Numbered from the stretch's first letter, positions 34,019 to 60,372 are shown. The stretch: 64,000 bases of DNA from Serinus canaria (GCF_022539315.1 NC_066316.1:103286179-103350178); one strand, 5' to 3'. Translations and numbers: made by a program. Notes: generated from the letters alone by a model not told the origin.

Positions 34019-34546
34019 TGTTATGTTAGAAAGTTATGTTGTATTATTTTAAGTAGTGTGTTAAATATAGTTTTAGGTTATAACATAATGTTAAAATAGA
34101 AACTATGCTATGTAAAATACTTTTGTTGAAGAGAGGACTCGCAGCGAGATAGCAGCCACAGGACACCTAGATCTTTCAGAGAAAAAGAATTTATCAGAAG
34201 AAACGAACTTCTTCCCGCCTCGCTAAACTATGAAGACGCCGTCAGGATTCAGAGGAAGTTGACACTAACCAGACAGAATGGAATTTATGCATCATGTGAG
34301 GTATATGAATGTGCAACAGGCTGTTGTTTTTAAGGGTTAGTCCTCTGTTAACGTGTGTCCTTTTTCAGGCTTATTTTGCCCAGAAAGAGGTACCCAGACT
34401 GTCCATAACTCTTTGTTTTTATTGTCTCATATTGTCCTAATCCCAATTGTTCAATTTTTTATTACTCTCATTATATTACTATTTTCATAACCATTTTATT
34501 ATTAAACTTTTAAAATTCTAAAAACAAGGGATTGACATTTTTCACA
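34019..34546 (+). mobile_element. Apparent solo LTR of an avian endogenous retrovirus
   Basis: It begins TGTTATGTTAG and ends GATTGACATTTTTCACA after a T-rich and ATTAAAC-containing 3' part. That ending resembles LTRs common in songbird genomes. No internal viral sequence flanks it. The termini are TG...CA, but I could not find a clean target-site duplication, so the ends are uncertain by a few bases. Confidence 0.65.
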
Positions 34547-34983
34547 TGCAGGATCTTCTCTCCCATCACCTCCATCAGGGGAACGGGAAGCCTTGATTTA
34601 GAAGAGGAACCACCAACTCCCCAACTGTACAGCACCAGGCTGGCACTGACTCACTTCAGCAAGTTCTACCACAAAAGCACAGAAGAGGCCACCATCACAT
34701 TCCCAAAGGCTGCAAACAGTAGCAGAGAAGAGGGACCACCATCCTTCCAGCAGGAGAAACCCACAGGGCAGGGCTCCAGGGGTGTATAATGGCTTTTCTC
34801 TCTCAGAAGACACTGCAGCTTTTTTGAGCAAAAGCACATGCATACACACCCAGACAAATTGCAGGCAGTGCCTGCTGCTGTCAAATACTGCTCACACACA
34901 TGGTCAGTCTCAGTAAACAGCCACCCACTTGGACAGTCTCAGTAAACAGCCCTTGGCAGGAGCTCTTTGCCCACTCATGATCA

Positions 34984-35021
<38 letters not shown>

Positions 35022-35022
35022 C
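34984..35022. repeat. (CA)n microsatellite
   Basis: About 19 CA dinucleotides with one CG interruption. Confidence 0.97.
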
Positions 35023-35172
35023 AGAGTCCCTCACTGCAGAGACCCAGAGCAGAGTGGGTGCTGGAATCCACATTTGAGCAGCACCCAGTTTCAGCTGGTT
35101 CTTATACCACACAAAAGCACAGTGGTCTTTGACACCCCCCCCCTCCCTCACTCCAGAGTCACACTGAAGCTG

Positions 35173-35211
35173 TCTTTGGATGCTGTCACTGAATGTGGCA
35201 GCATCCAAAGA
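35173..35211. repeat. Perfect 13-bp inverted repeat (hairpin)
   Basis: The arms TCTTTGGATGCTG (173-185) and CAGCATCCAAAGA (199-211) pair perfectly. Inner CAC/GTG pairing extends the stem, leaving a loop of about 5 bases. Confidence 0.9.
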
Positions 35212-36114
35212 TGCCCTGGGTTTGGAGTCTCTGGGGGAGTTCAGATCCACTGCTGCTGCTCAGAATCTGGAAATAAGAGTGCAGCTGCTGGAAGCACTGG
35301 GCCCACCCTGGGTACCCCTTCGGGGTAGCCACAAGGACAGCACTGTCAGAACAGGGGCAGAGAGCCTCTGAGACCACTGCACTTCAAAATGTTCTCACAG
35401 GTGTCACCTGAGTTAATTAAGAAGGAGAAACTACTGCTGATAGAACAGCCCTAACAGAACATTTTTAAATGTGTACAGAGATACATATTGAAAATACAGG
35501 AATAACCCCAGACGTTATATGCTGCAACTATCAGAATCCCTTTTCCCAGAATTTAACACCAGGTACCTCATCTCTCCCAAAGCAGTCAAGTGTTTTATTT
35601 CTTCAGCCATACTAAATCATTAAGTAATCTTTTACCTCTTTACAGCTCTTGCTACAAGAGTGGAAAGTTTTTTATAGCTTGTTTTTTTTGATTTGGTTTT
35701 GGTTTTTTTTTTGTTTTGTTTTGTTTGTTGTTGTTGATTGTAGGACATCACTAAGTTATCCAACAACTCTGGACATTTTCCAGTGTAAATGTTGCAGTCC
35801 TACTGGGTGTCTGTGCTGCTTTAATGCCTGAGCTGACCAGACATCTAATTACCCCAAGGGCTCACAGCCTCCAGTACAATTGCCTTTTCCCAGATCATGC
35901 TAAGTACCCATCAGACAAGAAGTCACCCAAGTACTTGAACTGCAAAGGCTTTAACACAGGACTGTGTGTTAGAGAGAATCCATGTTCCCCAGCCACATAA
36001 GGACTTCTGCTGAAGCATGGATCAACCACTAAACCTGCAACTAAGTATGCCGGACTGTCTGCAGCACACTGAAGCACTTAAAACAAAAAAGCCACCAAAA
36101 AGATCAACCAACAC

Positions 36115-36828
36115 TACTGGTAAACATTTTGTAAAAGATTTATTTAAGTATCATTTATCACAAAGAGGAAAATACATAGAAGATTAGAAGCATGCAACCA
36201 TCTTCCAGATTTCTATTTATTTTTCTTGCATTCCCAGCTCGTTGTAATAGAACTCCTGTGCCACCCTCACTTGTTCCTCAAAAATACTGTTTCAAGACAT
36301 AGGATAACCAAAAAAAAAAACCACAATAAAAGGTAAGATAACATATGAGAAAAGTGCAAAGTAAAAAAGTCACATATATACCACATTCAAACCCTTCCCC
36401 TTCCAAAAAATGGATAAAGGCAAACTGTCATTTTGCTGCACGATCAGATTGTCTTTATGAACTATTTTACAAAAAATTAATATAAATTAAGGGCATAATC
36501 CTGCAGACACTTTAATCACGGCCAACTTCAATCAGAGTGGCTCAATTGGTATTATTAAAAGCCACAAGTTAGTCACATGCGTTAAGTTCTTGCAGGTGTA
36601 AGGCCCTAAGGCAATAAAATGTTTAAGAGCATTAGGGAGAACAAAAATTAAAGCAAATGAAATCACTCTCAGATGTGTGTTGCTTAGTAAGTTTATATCA
36701 AACATATTTTAAACAGAACAGTTTGCTCCTAAAGCCCTGAATATTTCTATTACTTAAGCAGTTTTGCAAGATTAAAAGACAAAACCCCCAGGAAGCTGGT
36801 ACAGATGTTAATGAACATAAAAATTGCT
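36115..36828 (-). other. LAPTM4A 3' UTR
   Basis: AT-rich, about 700 bases, from the stop to just beyond the AATAAA at 36139-36144. The exact cleavage site is not visible. Confidence 0.65.
36139..36144 (-). terminator. LAPTM4A poly(A) signal AATAAA
   Basis: A canonical hexamer on the minus strand downstream of the LAPTM4A stop. It is the best-placed candidate; other AATAAA-like sites lie within the UTR. Confidence 0.6.
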
Positions 36829-49770
<12,942 letters not shown>

Positions 49771-49797
49771 GCTCGAATTCTCGGGCCGGTTCCGAGC

Positions 49798-50250
49798 CCC
49801 TCAGTTCAGGAGGGACATGGAAGTTGTAGAGAATGTCCAGAGAAGAACAACAGAGCTGGTGAAGCGGCTGGAGCAGAAGGAGGAACGGCTGAGGGTGTTT
49901 TGCCTGGACAAAAGAAAGCTCAGAGAGAACCGTATCGCTCTCTATAACTCCATGAAAGGAGGTTGTAGCCAGGTGGGGGTCGGCCTCTTCTGCCTCTTAC
50001 CAGGCAGCTGGTAACAGCTTTAGAGGACATGGCCTCAAGCTGCGGCAGGGAGGTTTAGTCAGGAGGAATTTCTTCATTGAAAGGGTGATTAGACGTTGGA
50101 GCAGAAGTCACTGTTCCTGGAGGTCTTTAAAGAAAGACTGGACATGGCACTTAGTGCCATGGTCTGTTTGACATAGTGTTAGGTTGTGGTTTGGATTCGA
50201 TGATCTCACACGTTTTTTGCAACCTAATTGATTTTGTGATTATGGACAGC
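49798..50250 (+). mobile_element. 5'-truncated CR1 LINE with reverse transcriptase C-terminal remnant
   Basis: The frame from 49817 reads ERLRVFCLDKRKLRENRIAL and LYNSMKGGCSQVGVGLF, the typical C-terminal end of avian CR1 reverse transcriptase. It ends early in stops. The last part shows CR1 3'-end text (GGATTCGATGATCTCACACG, then AACCTAATTGATTTTGTGATT). It lies just outside the LAPTM4A CpG island and is decayed. Confidence 0.88.
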
Positions 50251-50289
50251 CCTTAATTCTAATATAGTAATGATTAAGTAATATCTCCT

Positions 50290-50625
50290 GATGTCCTGAT
50301 TCCAGCTGGGGCAGTGTTAATTTTTGCAGCTGCCAGGAGGGCATGGCTCGTATGTGGAGGTTATTCTGTCCCAGCTCACATCATTGGCCATTGCCAGAGC
50401 AGGGGGAAAAGAGGTTTCTTCCTATGGAGAAAACGTGGAGGAGGGAGCCGACTGGTAGTGTGTATTGGAAGCGGGGGCAGGTTTCTTATCTCGTTGATGT
50501 TTCCAGTATATTGTTGTGCCTCTAATTCTCAACTCCATCGCAACGCAGCAGGAAAGATGAGGGGAAGGGGGAGTGAGAGAGAGAGAGCAGTGTTGTGGTT
50601 TGGGAAAGCCTCAGTGGAGGTCCTG
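50290..50625 (+). mobile_element. Possible degraded avian LTR
   Basis: It opens with CAGCTGGGGCAGTGTTAATTTTT and includes a G-rich GGGGGAGTGAGAGAGAG stretch. Both resemble parts of avian ERVK-type LTRs, directly downstream of the CR1. Similarity is weak and from memory. Confidence 0.3.
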
Positions 50626-51869
50626 ATCGGGGAAATACCATTCCTAAACCGTGACACCTGGGCAGAGCCTGAAGAGGTCTGCTTTGAGGTGCTGCCAACA
50701 TCCCCCGGCTTTCGCTGAATTTCGCTGCAGAAGGTTTAGTTCACATGAACCGTTTTGCTGTTCTTTTGAGTTAATTCCTTGAATTAAAGAATAATATTAA
50801 GACTGTGTTACATGCTAAGAGGATATGCCATCAGAGGAAAAACAGAAGAGGTGAAATTTAGTCCACAGAAGTGCTTTACTTTGTTGGTAACTCCAAGCCC
50901 TACTCAAGCCCCTGTTGGTGAGTGGGTAATTGAAATGCTTCATTAGTATCACTGAAACCTGCGCGTGCTGCACTTTTAAATAAGTTTTTAGAAATAACGT
51001 AAATCCAAGTGCTGTCTTCATTTGTGTATGTGATAAGTTTCAGTACCACTTAGACACACAGTCTCCTGCTCCCCGTAAACTTCCCCTGACCCAATAGTTT
51101 CTGGAGACCTGAGCTGTTGATGCAGAAGTGCACCCAGTTTATTTTAACCTTCTCTTTGCAGCTGCAATATTTCCTTTTTGGCAATGCACAGTCTGAGACA
51201 CAGAACTGTAAATATTTGCTGTGCCTGTATACACCAAGATGTACGTCAGTATTGAGTTTTTTCACTTTGAACAATTAGAAGGTAATGGGGGTGACAGTAG
51301 TTGTCCTTTTGATACAGTCCAGATTGTACAATTAACACGTTTTATTGCTTTAGCTGTTTAGTCTGTTTTTAATGTGAGCTGTTGCTGAGTTGTTTGAAAT
51401 TATTTACTTAAGGGCTTTAAAAGTGACCTTATTATTTTAAATCCCCAGAGTTCCATAGTTGGTGTTTTCTTCCTTAGGGCATATTTCATTTTTGAATAAA
51501 CATGTTGTAAGTGCTGCTAAGATGGCTGTAATGATCCTCTTACAAACTATTGTTTGTTTCTTTAGTGCTGTGATGTTCTCAGCCCTGTGCACAGATGCCT
51601 AATTATCAACACTCTGATTTAATGTAGCAAGAAGGGACTAATTTTAATCAAAATACACATGTCCATGTAAAAAATGGAAAAAAGAATGTGTATTTTGTTG
51701 TAATCAGTCATTAAAAAAATCGGTTTTCTTCCAGATGGCACTTTGGGAAGCCTAAGCCAACTATTCCTGCTGCATGCATGCCTGAATTCATTACATTGTT
51801 CTGCCAGGCTGAGAGATTCTCCTTCCTGTTGGTCTGTCCCTGTGTGAAGCAGGAGTTTACAGGATTAGA

Positions 51870-52112
51870 ATGAGTCAGAAATTTAAGGAGGAGCCCCTCC
51901 CTCAAAGTTTGGACATCCACTTGGAAACCTTTAGATCCCAGTCCCAGTTCAAGCGATTTGTGCGGGCAAGTGCTCCAGCTAAGAACTTGCAGTTGGACAC
52001 TGCCTTTGCCAAGATCAAGCTCTCCTCAGGCTCAGATTGTCAGGGCTATTTTCACGAGATGAAAGAAATCTTAATTAAGTGTTCATATCTTTGTCAGCCA
52101 GACTCAGAATAA
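51870..52112 (+). other. Unrecognised 80-codon open frame
   Basis: An ATG-initiated frame containing QFKRFVRASAPAKNLQLDTA and a stop at 52110-52112. The composition looks protein-like, but I do not recognise a family and saw no flanking exons. It may be chance. Confidence 0.2.
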
Positions 52113-52140
52113 AAATTGATGTGATTCCCTTGAGCTTCAC

Positions 52141-52185
52141 TGCTTGTTATACTCTGCAAACGCTGCTTGTTATACTCGGCAACAA
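52141..52185. repeat. 23-base tandem duplication
   Basis: TGCTTGTTATACTC occurs at 52141 and 52164 within a 23-base unit present twice, with one or two differences. Confidence 0.9.
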
Positions 52186-55100
52186 AGATACTGGGAAGAA
52201 TTATGTGAATCTCATTTAACATCACAAAGAAGCTTTCCACAGCAGGATAGGCTGATGTGGAACTATTGAATTTGCATAAAAAAAACCCTCTCCACTTTTT
52301 CCTCCCATTAAAAAACCCAAAAAACCCCCAAAAAAACACGAAAAGGAAGATTTAAAGGGTGTTTTGAGAATGATTGCATTGTTTCTTGTACTTAGGGGAA
52401 GAGGTAATAGGGTAATGATTTTAGTCCTACCCTCTGTGAACGATTCCAGTTCTTCCAGGTCTCAAGCAGCCCAGATGACCTCAGGCAAGAGACTTCCTTC
52501 TTGCTGAGCCTTAATTCTCTCCTTTTTGCTACTTCAAAGAGGATTTCTGAGGCTAAATATATTAAAAACTCTGGGCTCAGCGTACAGTCATGACAGGCCG
52601 AGCAAAATCGCAGACAATCAGGGAGTACTAGTGATAAAACTTCCTCACAAGCTGACTACGGCATGCAGGACCAAAGCATGCACAGCAGTAAGAGCAGGAA
52701 GCCATGCAAAGATCTGCAAGTCAGAAGCAACTGCAGAAGAATGCTTGAGATTCCTTTACCAGCATGACATTTTAACTCCTTCCCTCTCAGCAGGTAGGGA
52801 GGGTTTGATATCGAGGTGTTCCTCATTAGTCAAACTAGTCGGGCTTTCAAAACCCATGTCTAGACAGAAGATTTGCACTTCTGTCTTGAGAGAGCCTGAC
52901 AATGTTTTACCAAACGCAAATTAGTTTTGGATAATCAGATTTTAATAAGGTGACAGCAAAACAGCTAGGATCAGCTAAATGAGAGACCAGGCTTCAACTT
53001 CTTCAAAAATTTAAAGTCCTAACCTTGCAAGAAGTCAAAACAATGCAGCACTAAGACTGTTTTCTGCTAATTTTTGTAATACCATATTTTGTCTCTCTTG
53101 TGCTGTTCTTCAGTCTATCCTTGCCTAAAAGATGGTGGTTTAATGCTGTAACCACATTCTGAGCCATAGCCAGGATGACAGTATTTTGAAGAGTAAGGTG
53201 CTGTTCTTCTTCAGCATTTGCTGTGTTGTGTGAATGGAAACCAACATACTCTGAACTGATAATCATATGTAACCTCAGGCAGAGTTCATATCACATTATA
53301 GTGAAAATATTGTCCTGATGGGGGTTGAGAAACGGTGGTGCAGTGAAATGAACTGAGCTGACCAACACTGCTACAGGTCAATCAAAGTTACAGGAACATC
53401 TTGTCCATTGGCTTCTTTGCCAGGAGATAAAAGGTGCGGTGCAGGACATATTGGAGCTCCTCCATCCCAAATGGAAGGCACTTGAGTATGAGGACAGGAA
53501 TAAGCTACTGCTATTTTTAATATTGTTTTTCCTATAACTTTATGCATGTGCCTGCTACTCTGCATTCTAAAACCAAAACAAAACAAAAAACCCAAAACAA
53601 ACAAAAAAAAAAACAACAACAAAGAGAGAAATGGTTAGTTAACTCCTCAGATTCAGTTATTTTCCATGCTGAACAAACATTTTTATATTAAAAAACCCAA
53701 AGTTTTTCTTTCACAGAGAAAGTAGTATCTTTACATAGAAGCTGCAGTATAAAGTACTGTATCCCCTTAGCAGAATTCAGAAAAATCTGTAGAACTGGTG
53801 CATAAGATGTGAAAAATACCCAGGCTGAAAGTATGGATTGACTTTTTGCTTCCTTAAAAAAAGGTAAGAAGGTACTAGAGTAAAAGCAATGCATTAACAT
53901 ATCAATGAGAGGAAAAAAACCCTCATATAAATTAGTCAGGGAGAAGCTTTCCTGTTGGTGACTCATACAGCAGAATCACAGATATCCTGAAGTCAGCATT
54001 AACAAATTTTACCATCCTTTTCTCCAAGATGAATTTTGTAGGAAAACAACCTAATTTGGAGGATCAGTGTTTTTTTGTAAAAAGGGTTAGAATGTAATAA
54101 TAATGTATCACAATGAGTTTTGTGATTATTGAATTTTGCTCTAGTTTACCAAATTAATCAACTTCATTTTGGAATTCCTAATGTAATGTTCCAAGCTTCT
54201 GTACTATTTGTTCTAGTTGGTTGCTGTTAACAATATGAATTATCGTTTACCAGTATGAGTCAGTTTAACTCAGTTCCAAACCTTTTAAACTCATAACAGA
54301 TGGGCCAGAAAGTCAGGGTTAGAAAATAAGCTAAAATATGACAGTATGATATAAAGTTTCTTTAAACCCAGGACTGTTTCTGGGTTACTCACTGTATGCT
54401 CAGATTTTCTAAATCTCAAACACGGAATAAAAATTCTTGTCTTCATATAAAGAATCAAAATCTTCTAAACTAAAAGAGTTGTGGTTCATTTATAGCAGCC
54501 TCCACACAGTTGAGGAACTATGAAAATGTCTAAAAATAACATGATCTAAAATGGTATTTGCAATTTCAGATATCTCAGTGTTTTCACATGAACAACAGTG
54601 AGCACTGGAAATGGAAAATCTCCTGTACTCACTGGCAGCCTCCCCCTTCCAGCCTTAGCCAGGACCTGCCCCTCCATGAATCTTGGCAGGGTGAGCAGGA
54701 GAAGCCTGAGCACCTCCTGAGGGAAAATACTACCTCCTGAGGGAAACAGGGAGTCACCTTCTAATGGCTGTGATTTCCTTACACATGTGCTCCTTGACTG
54801 GCTTTGCAGTTGGGGACGCCAACAGGTGTCCAGGAGGAACACTGTGGCAGGAGACTGGTGCTGCCAGAGAAGCTTGAAAAAGCCGTTTATTGTGAGTCCC
54901 TGCAAAATGTGCTGCGCAGAACCATCACCAAAGGAAAATCATGTGTACTAAGAGAGTCAAAGTTTGATAGAAAATAGTATTTGCCAAATTTCTGATATTC
55001 TCTTGGTGGGATGACACAGGGGTCAATTACTCTTACATTGGCCTTTTCCCCTGAAGACACAGAGTTGTTTCTGAGATCAATGTGTTCAGTCAGTACAGGA

Positions 55101-57179
55101 GGATCTTTCCTTTGCAGGAACACCTGCAGGGCTGAATGTCAGGGATGACACATGCTAGAAAGTTCATTTTACCTTGAAAGATCCCTGGGTCTCGTTCAGT
55201 ACAATCCAAGAAGCACAGTATTTCCTATATCTGGTTTGTGTGTCCCGTGACTTAAAAACCCTCTCTCACAACATCCAGCTACCCTTAGAAAATCCTCAGC
55301 ACTACAGAGTTGGCCCATGTTGTAGGCATAGTAAAGAAATTATTTCCTGCCCAGCAATTAGCATGTCCACCTGCTAGTCAGCTTGTGCACATGTTGGCTG
55401 TGCCACTGATCTCCATATTGGGTGGGACCTTGATAATTATAGACAATTGCAGTTACGGATAATTATGGAACAGCAGGCCAAATTCCTCTCTATGGTTGCC
55501 CATGTGGCAGTGTTACACCATGGTCTGAGTGTGAAGCTTCAGCTTCTCCGTCTGCATCCTGCTGTCTGCCTGCAAGTAAACACAACTTTGTAGGTCAGGA
55601 GCTTGTCAGTTACATAATCAGCCACATCTTAATGTCTATGGATTCATCACATCTGGACATGGCTCTTTTATTAGGGATATAGCCAATCTTCCCCCTTCAA
55701 GAGCAGACTGAGTTTAAGAGAAAGTGGAAACTTTAAGCCTTGTATTTTGTCATTTACAGCTGCTGCTGTAACAATTAATTGCTTGCCCCTAATGAGATCA
55801 TAGATGTTTGCCAGCCACACTTCATCCCACCTCCCACACTGTGCCTGCACCAGAGGCTTGATTTCCAGCCGCTGGGCCATTTGCAGGCATGTGGAGAGCT
55901 TTTGGCTGTTCCCAAGGCAAGTGCCCCTCAAGCAGCTAATAAATTGCTTAGGGAAAAGGCAGGGGGTGCCAGCTGGACCTGGCCCATGAACCGGCAATTA
56001 GACTACACTGGGTTATTGAATGACCAGAGAGAACTACTCTCAATTTACTCTTCTAAGGGATAACATTCAGTTATAGCTCAAGCAATGCTTCAGCATGCTG
56101 GGGGATGTTGAATCTTCTGAGGATTTTCAGTCATCTCCAGCTAGCAAAGATCAGAGGCTGAGGGAATGCATACATCCAGCACACCCATTTAACCCTCCCA
56201 AAGCCAGGAGCAGCAGAGCAGTCTGATGATCTGCACAGCCTCTGTCCTAAAAGCACAGAAACCAGGGAGTTACCTGAACATGTGGTGATGAAGGGGAGTT
56301 TCTTCAGGAACTCAAAGTTTTGTCTGATTTTCAAAGCATCTGCAGGGACTATTTTATTAAGCTGTGTGATGATTTTTCAGCCTCTGACAACTGGGATGTG
56401 AAAGAATGGAAGTTGACAGAGTTGCTTAGATTTTAGTGTTCTGATGTGGTTGTGTTTGTGAATTCAGTTCTCTCACTGAAGAACACTTCTGCATCCCTGG
56501 GAGCCTGTGCAGCAGCACTGCTGGGGGATGTGGTACAGGAAGGCTCCAGTCACTGCCACAGCCATATCAACCAAGCAACAACCAACATGCCCTTTCCTAA
56601 CTGCTGACAAAAGAGAATAATCACGCAAGCATGCTGTTTATTGCCACCTAATTTACCCTGAAAGGTGCTTTTCAATTATTTAGGAAAGCCTATGATCAAG
56701 AATATTTAGTCATGGAAGTGTATTCTTTTTTGCCTACATTAGAGTGTGGTATTAAATAATGTGCTGCTGTAAAATATTGAGCCCATCTCTGTATTACTGT
56801 GATGACTTCCCAGGTGTGAAACAGGGAAGGCAGAAGGAAAATGCAGGCCTCAGACACCACTGAAGTCAAGAAGAGGGGTACTGAAGAATTTGACAGAAGA
56901 ACAGTAATATCATTTGCTGCTGCTTGTCATCAGCACCTCAGTCAGCTTGTTAATGTTGTAAGTCTGGATTGTTCTTTCATCCCAACAACAAAAGAATGTC
57001 ACTAGTATTTCCTAAACATTGAAGAGTTCAGATAAAGGGAATCTTTTAAAAAAATTTATATTACCTTAAAAAATCTTGAAATTTGAATTCTTCTATCAAA
57101 AAAACACATGCTCTTACTCACACACATACAAATTAAATAAAACACCTCATGAGTGTTGGGCTTTGGACAAAAGTTTTAA

Positions 57180-57530
57180 TTTTTATTATAAAAACAGTGG
57201 CATTTGAAATACTGAAAAATGTTGAAATAAAGCATGATTACAAAGACATCAAAACGTTTACAAGCAGATATAGAGAAAAAAGCAGAAGAAATCTGTAGTC
57301 CACCAATCTTGTGAGCTTCTCTTTATCTCTTTTTTTTCTTTCTTTTTTGGATGACAGAGGTTATCTACAATGCTAAGCAAAGGCCATGGGCAACATTCTG
57401 GCCCCAATGAGGTCAATGAATGTTTTCCATTGGCTTCAGAGATAGCAGAACTTTGTTCATTACCCACATACTCATTACGACGTCTTCTAAATCCTTGAAC
57501 TTGCTGTACCTGTTCCTCCAGCGAGGCCAT
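57180..57530 (-). other. Unrecognised minus-strand open frame with a downstream poly(A) signal
   Basis: The frame 57530-57258 starts MASLEEQVQQVQGFRRRRNE, and an AATAAA lies downstream at 57183-57188 on the same strand. Upstream there is a TAG at 57556-57554 that could act as an acceptor (GGAATAG). I do not recognise the protein. It could be a terminal exon of a gene extending rightward, or chance. Confidence 0.25.
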
Positions 57531-60345
57531 GTATTTTCTTGTTACGCATCTATTCCAAACCAGTTACCTTCCTGATAAAAGCTCTTTGGTCTGTTCAGTC
57601 CATTCATGAACTGCCAATATTTCGCCTACACTAAGACACAAACACCAAGATGTGCAGATCCTAGACAGTGGGCTGCTAAGTGGCATCAGTTAAGATTACC
57701 CCTCCCCTGCCTTCTGAAACAACCCTACTGTGCTAAATTTTAGGGCACACAGTACAGCTAACCACCCCAAAAATCACAGCACAAGAGTGATTCAACATAT
57801 AATAGCTTCAACAAATATTAGCTAAATTCTAAACACAAATACATTGCTGCAGTTAATTGCTTCTCTGAAGGGTACAGCTTATCTGACAGCTACGCATCAG
57901 GGAAAAGTGTTGAGCTGCAAGTAAAGCTTAGACAAGCTGGGATCGGGGATGCAATGGCAGAAGCACAGAGCTCTCTTCTGGCTCCATGATGCAAACAGGA
58001 GTGCAGCTGTGGCAGTGTAAAACCATGGACATCCCTGGTTATTCACTGTCCTAGTGAAGAGTTTCACAGCATCAGCCCAAAGCCTACAAATGTGCACACA
58101 TTTAACATGCATTAATAATTGTCCCCCACCATCTCCAAAGGCACAGAGTCAAATGCAGATGGAGATTTGAGAAAAACTATCTCATCCTTCGAGGCAGCAC
58201 TTCTGGGATGGGTCAGGCACAGTCTCAGGACCGTATACCAGCTACAGAAGACCCCCCAGCTCCCACCAAACCTGCAGCTCCTCTGGGGATAAAGGGCTTC
58301 TGCTTTTAGTGGCATCAGTTCAGCATTGTTTATAAACCACAGTATTCTATTGTAACACGTTCTCCTCCATACTGAGCCCTCTGACAAGGAGAAATACACA
58401 CCCTTCAATAAATACTAAACTGACTTAAAAACTTCATTCACAAATTTAGTTTATATTAGAATATTCAAGTGACAAAATGATAAAAAACTTCCAAACATCA
58501 GATTAAGAAAAATTATTTTTAAAAGTTACCTCAGTCTAAGTACAAATGCAACATGCTTTGGACATACAGACTTTAAACTTTAGCCCACCATGAAATCCAG
58601 GGGAAAAAATGGGTTTAGACCATCTTTCCAAACAAGTCAAAAACCTCCTTTAGAAATGTTCCTTGAGGAGCAAACTAGTCTGATGTGGGGAAAAAGTATA
58701 AATATGACAAGGTAAGAGGCAAAAGTCTGACAATAGCAGCCACCAAAGATTTTAAAGAGTTAGGACGTTGGAGAATGATCCATGTTATTCTCCCTTTGTT
58801 TCTGAACAGAGCTTCCTTCTGTACATTGCTAGCCTGTCGATGAGCACCTCTGCAAAAATGCCAGAGGGACCAGACTAGCTGGTGGATCCTCCATGGGACC
58901 AAAGTACAATCACAGTCAGGTACAGCCCGACTATTTCTACAATGGCATAGAACACTACAAGCTGACAAACAACATGACAGCAAAAAACTGAAAGGACTTA
59001 ATGCAACCAGTCAAACCCCATTCAACAGCTTTTGATCAAGGGCAGCAGCTTGCAATGAACAGCCACTCTGTTTCAAAACCACCTCCTGTGCACAGCCTGC
59101 TCACTCTCTCCTCTCTCACACACTCACGCTCTCTGGCTCATTGCTCCTCTTCTCTTCCTCTCGCTGGGAGGTCTCCCAGAGCCTCTCTTTGCCTGGGGCT
59201 CAGCAGCATGGCAGAAAGCAGAATCCTTGCAGCTCATTGGCATGTCTGCCCCATCAGGTTGGCGCTCTGGCAGCTACACAGCTCCCTCAAGTCTCTTTCT
59301 TCATTTTCTTCCTCTTCCTCCTCTCCTTTTTTCCAGGTACAACTGCCATACAAACAACAGGGACAATGCACAAACCTTCCACATGCCATTGCATCCCTGA
59401 GAACTGTTGGCTTTTTGCCTGATGAAGAGGATTTATAGGTTCTTAGATGTCTTTTACAAAGGCCACCTACTTTCTAGGGTAATTCAAAATCATGGGGAGG
59501 ACTCAGTGTTTTAAGTGGGCTCTGACTCACTCATATTTGCTTCTGTTTCATGTTGAAAAGAGCTATGCAAAAATTATAGTCAGTAAATGCATTAGTAGCT
59601 TTTTTTTTGTTCAGTAACTCTGAGAGGAACAGCAACAGGTATTTGTCAGAATAGCCTGTGTGTCATACAGAGCTCTCAAAGAACTAAAATATGCAGGTAA
59701 AGGAGAAGCGTTTCACATACTCACTTAAAAATGAATTTGTGAACACTTCTTAGATTACACATTATTCTGAAAATTCATCAGATGTGCAAAAACAATCACT
59801 TACCATTATTGGGTGAATTATTAACAATGTCCAAGGATTTTCTGAAGGAAGCACTGACTGCATCACTGCTATCTCTTGTAGATATCAAGTCCCTGGGGCC
59901 TTCTTCCATTCTTGTTTGCAAACCTTGCTGGGGCTTAATTGAAACAATATGCTTCACTAAGCATATGAGTTAAACGAAGCATATGCAAGTACAAAATATG
60001 AGAGAAAATGTCATTATTGTAGGGCATTTAAAGAAACTGCAGGAAAAATTAATTTTTATATGATTAGAATAGTTTGCTATGTCATCTACCTACCTCCTAA
60101 TTATTTGTTTTAGAGGGGATTAAAGTGTTGGAATTGTCTTTCAGTGTTATTTTTCCTCTTGCTTCTCCCAGTGAACAGAAGAGCAGCAAGAAATACTGAG
60201 ATGAAAGTACTGTCATTGTGTAGTAACACTGAAGAGTAAGATGTACCCAGTGACTGCTAAGTGACTAGAGTCCACAGAAACACTCGAGGTAGCACAAGGA
60301 GTCTGATGAGCAACTTTGTGGATCTGGCTTCATAAGTAATTTCAT

Positions 60346-60372
60346 TTTTTATGTCCAAAAAGGACATAAAAA
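60346..60372. repeat. Perfect 11-bp inverted repeat
   Basis: The arms TTTTTATGTCC and GGACATAAAAA surround an AAAAA loop. Confidence 0.9.

Larger units (their letters stand above)
33700..36115. other. MATN3-LAPTM4A intergenic stretch
   Basis: Apart from the LTR, the CA repeat and the hairpin, I see no gene here. The moderately GC-rich 34600-35400 part has open frames on both strands without recognisable features. Confidence 0.6.

Noticed and set aside
52526..52924. A 132-codon plus-strand open frame.
   Set aside because: No recognisable domain, no splice or promoter context, and a length compatible with chance.
58112..58983. Minus-strand open frames of about 100 codons.
   Set aside because: No family resemblance, and no consistent splice signals or phase linking them to each other or to the frame at 57258-57530.
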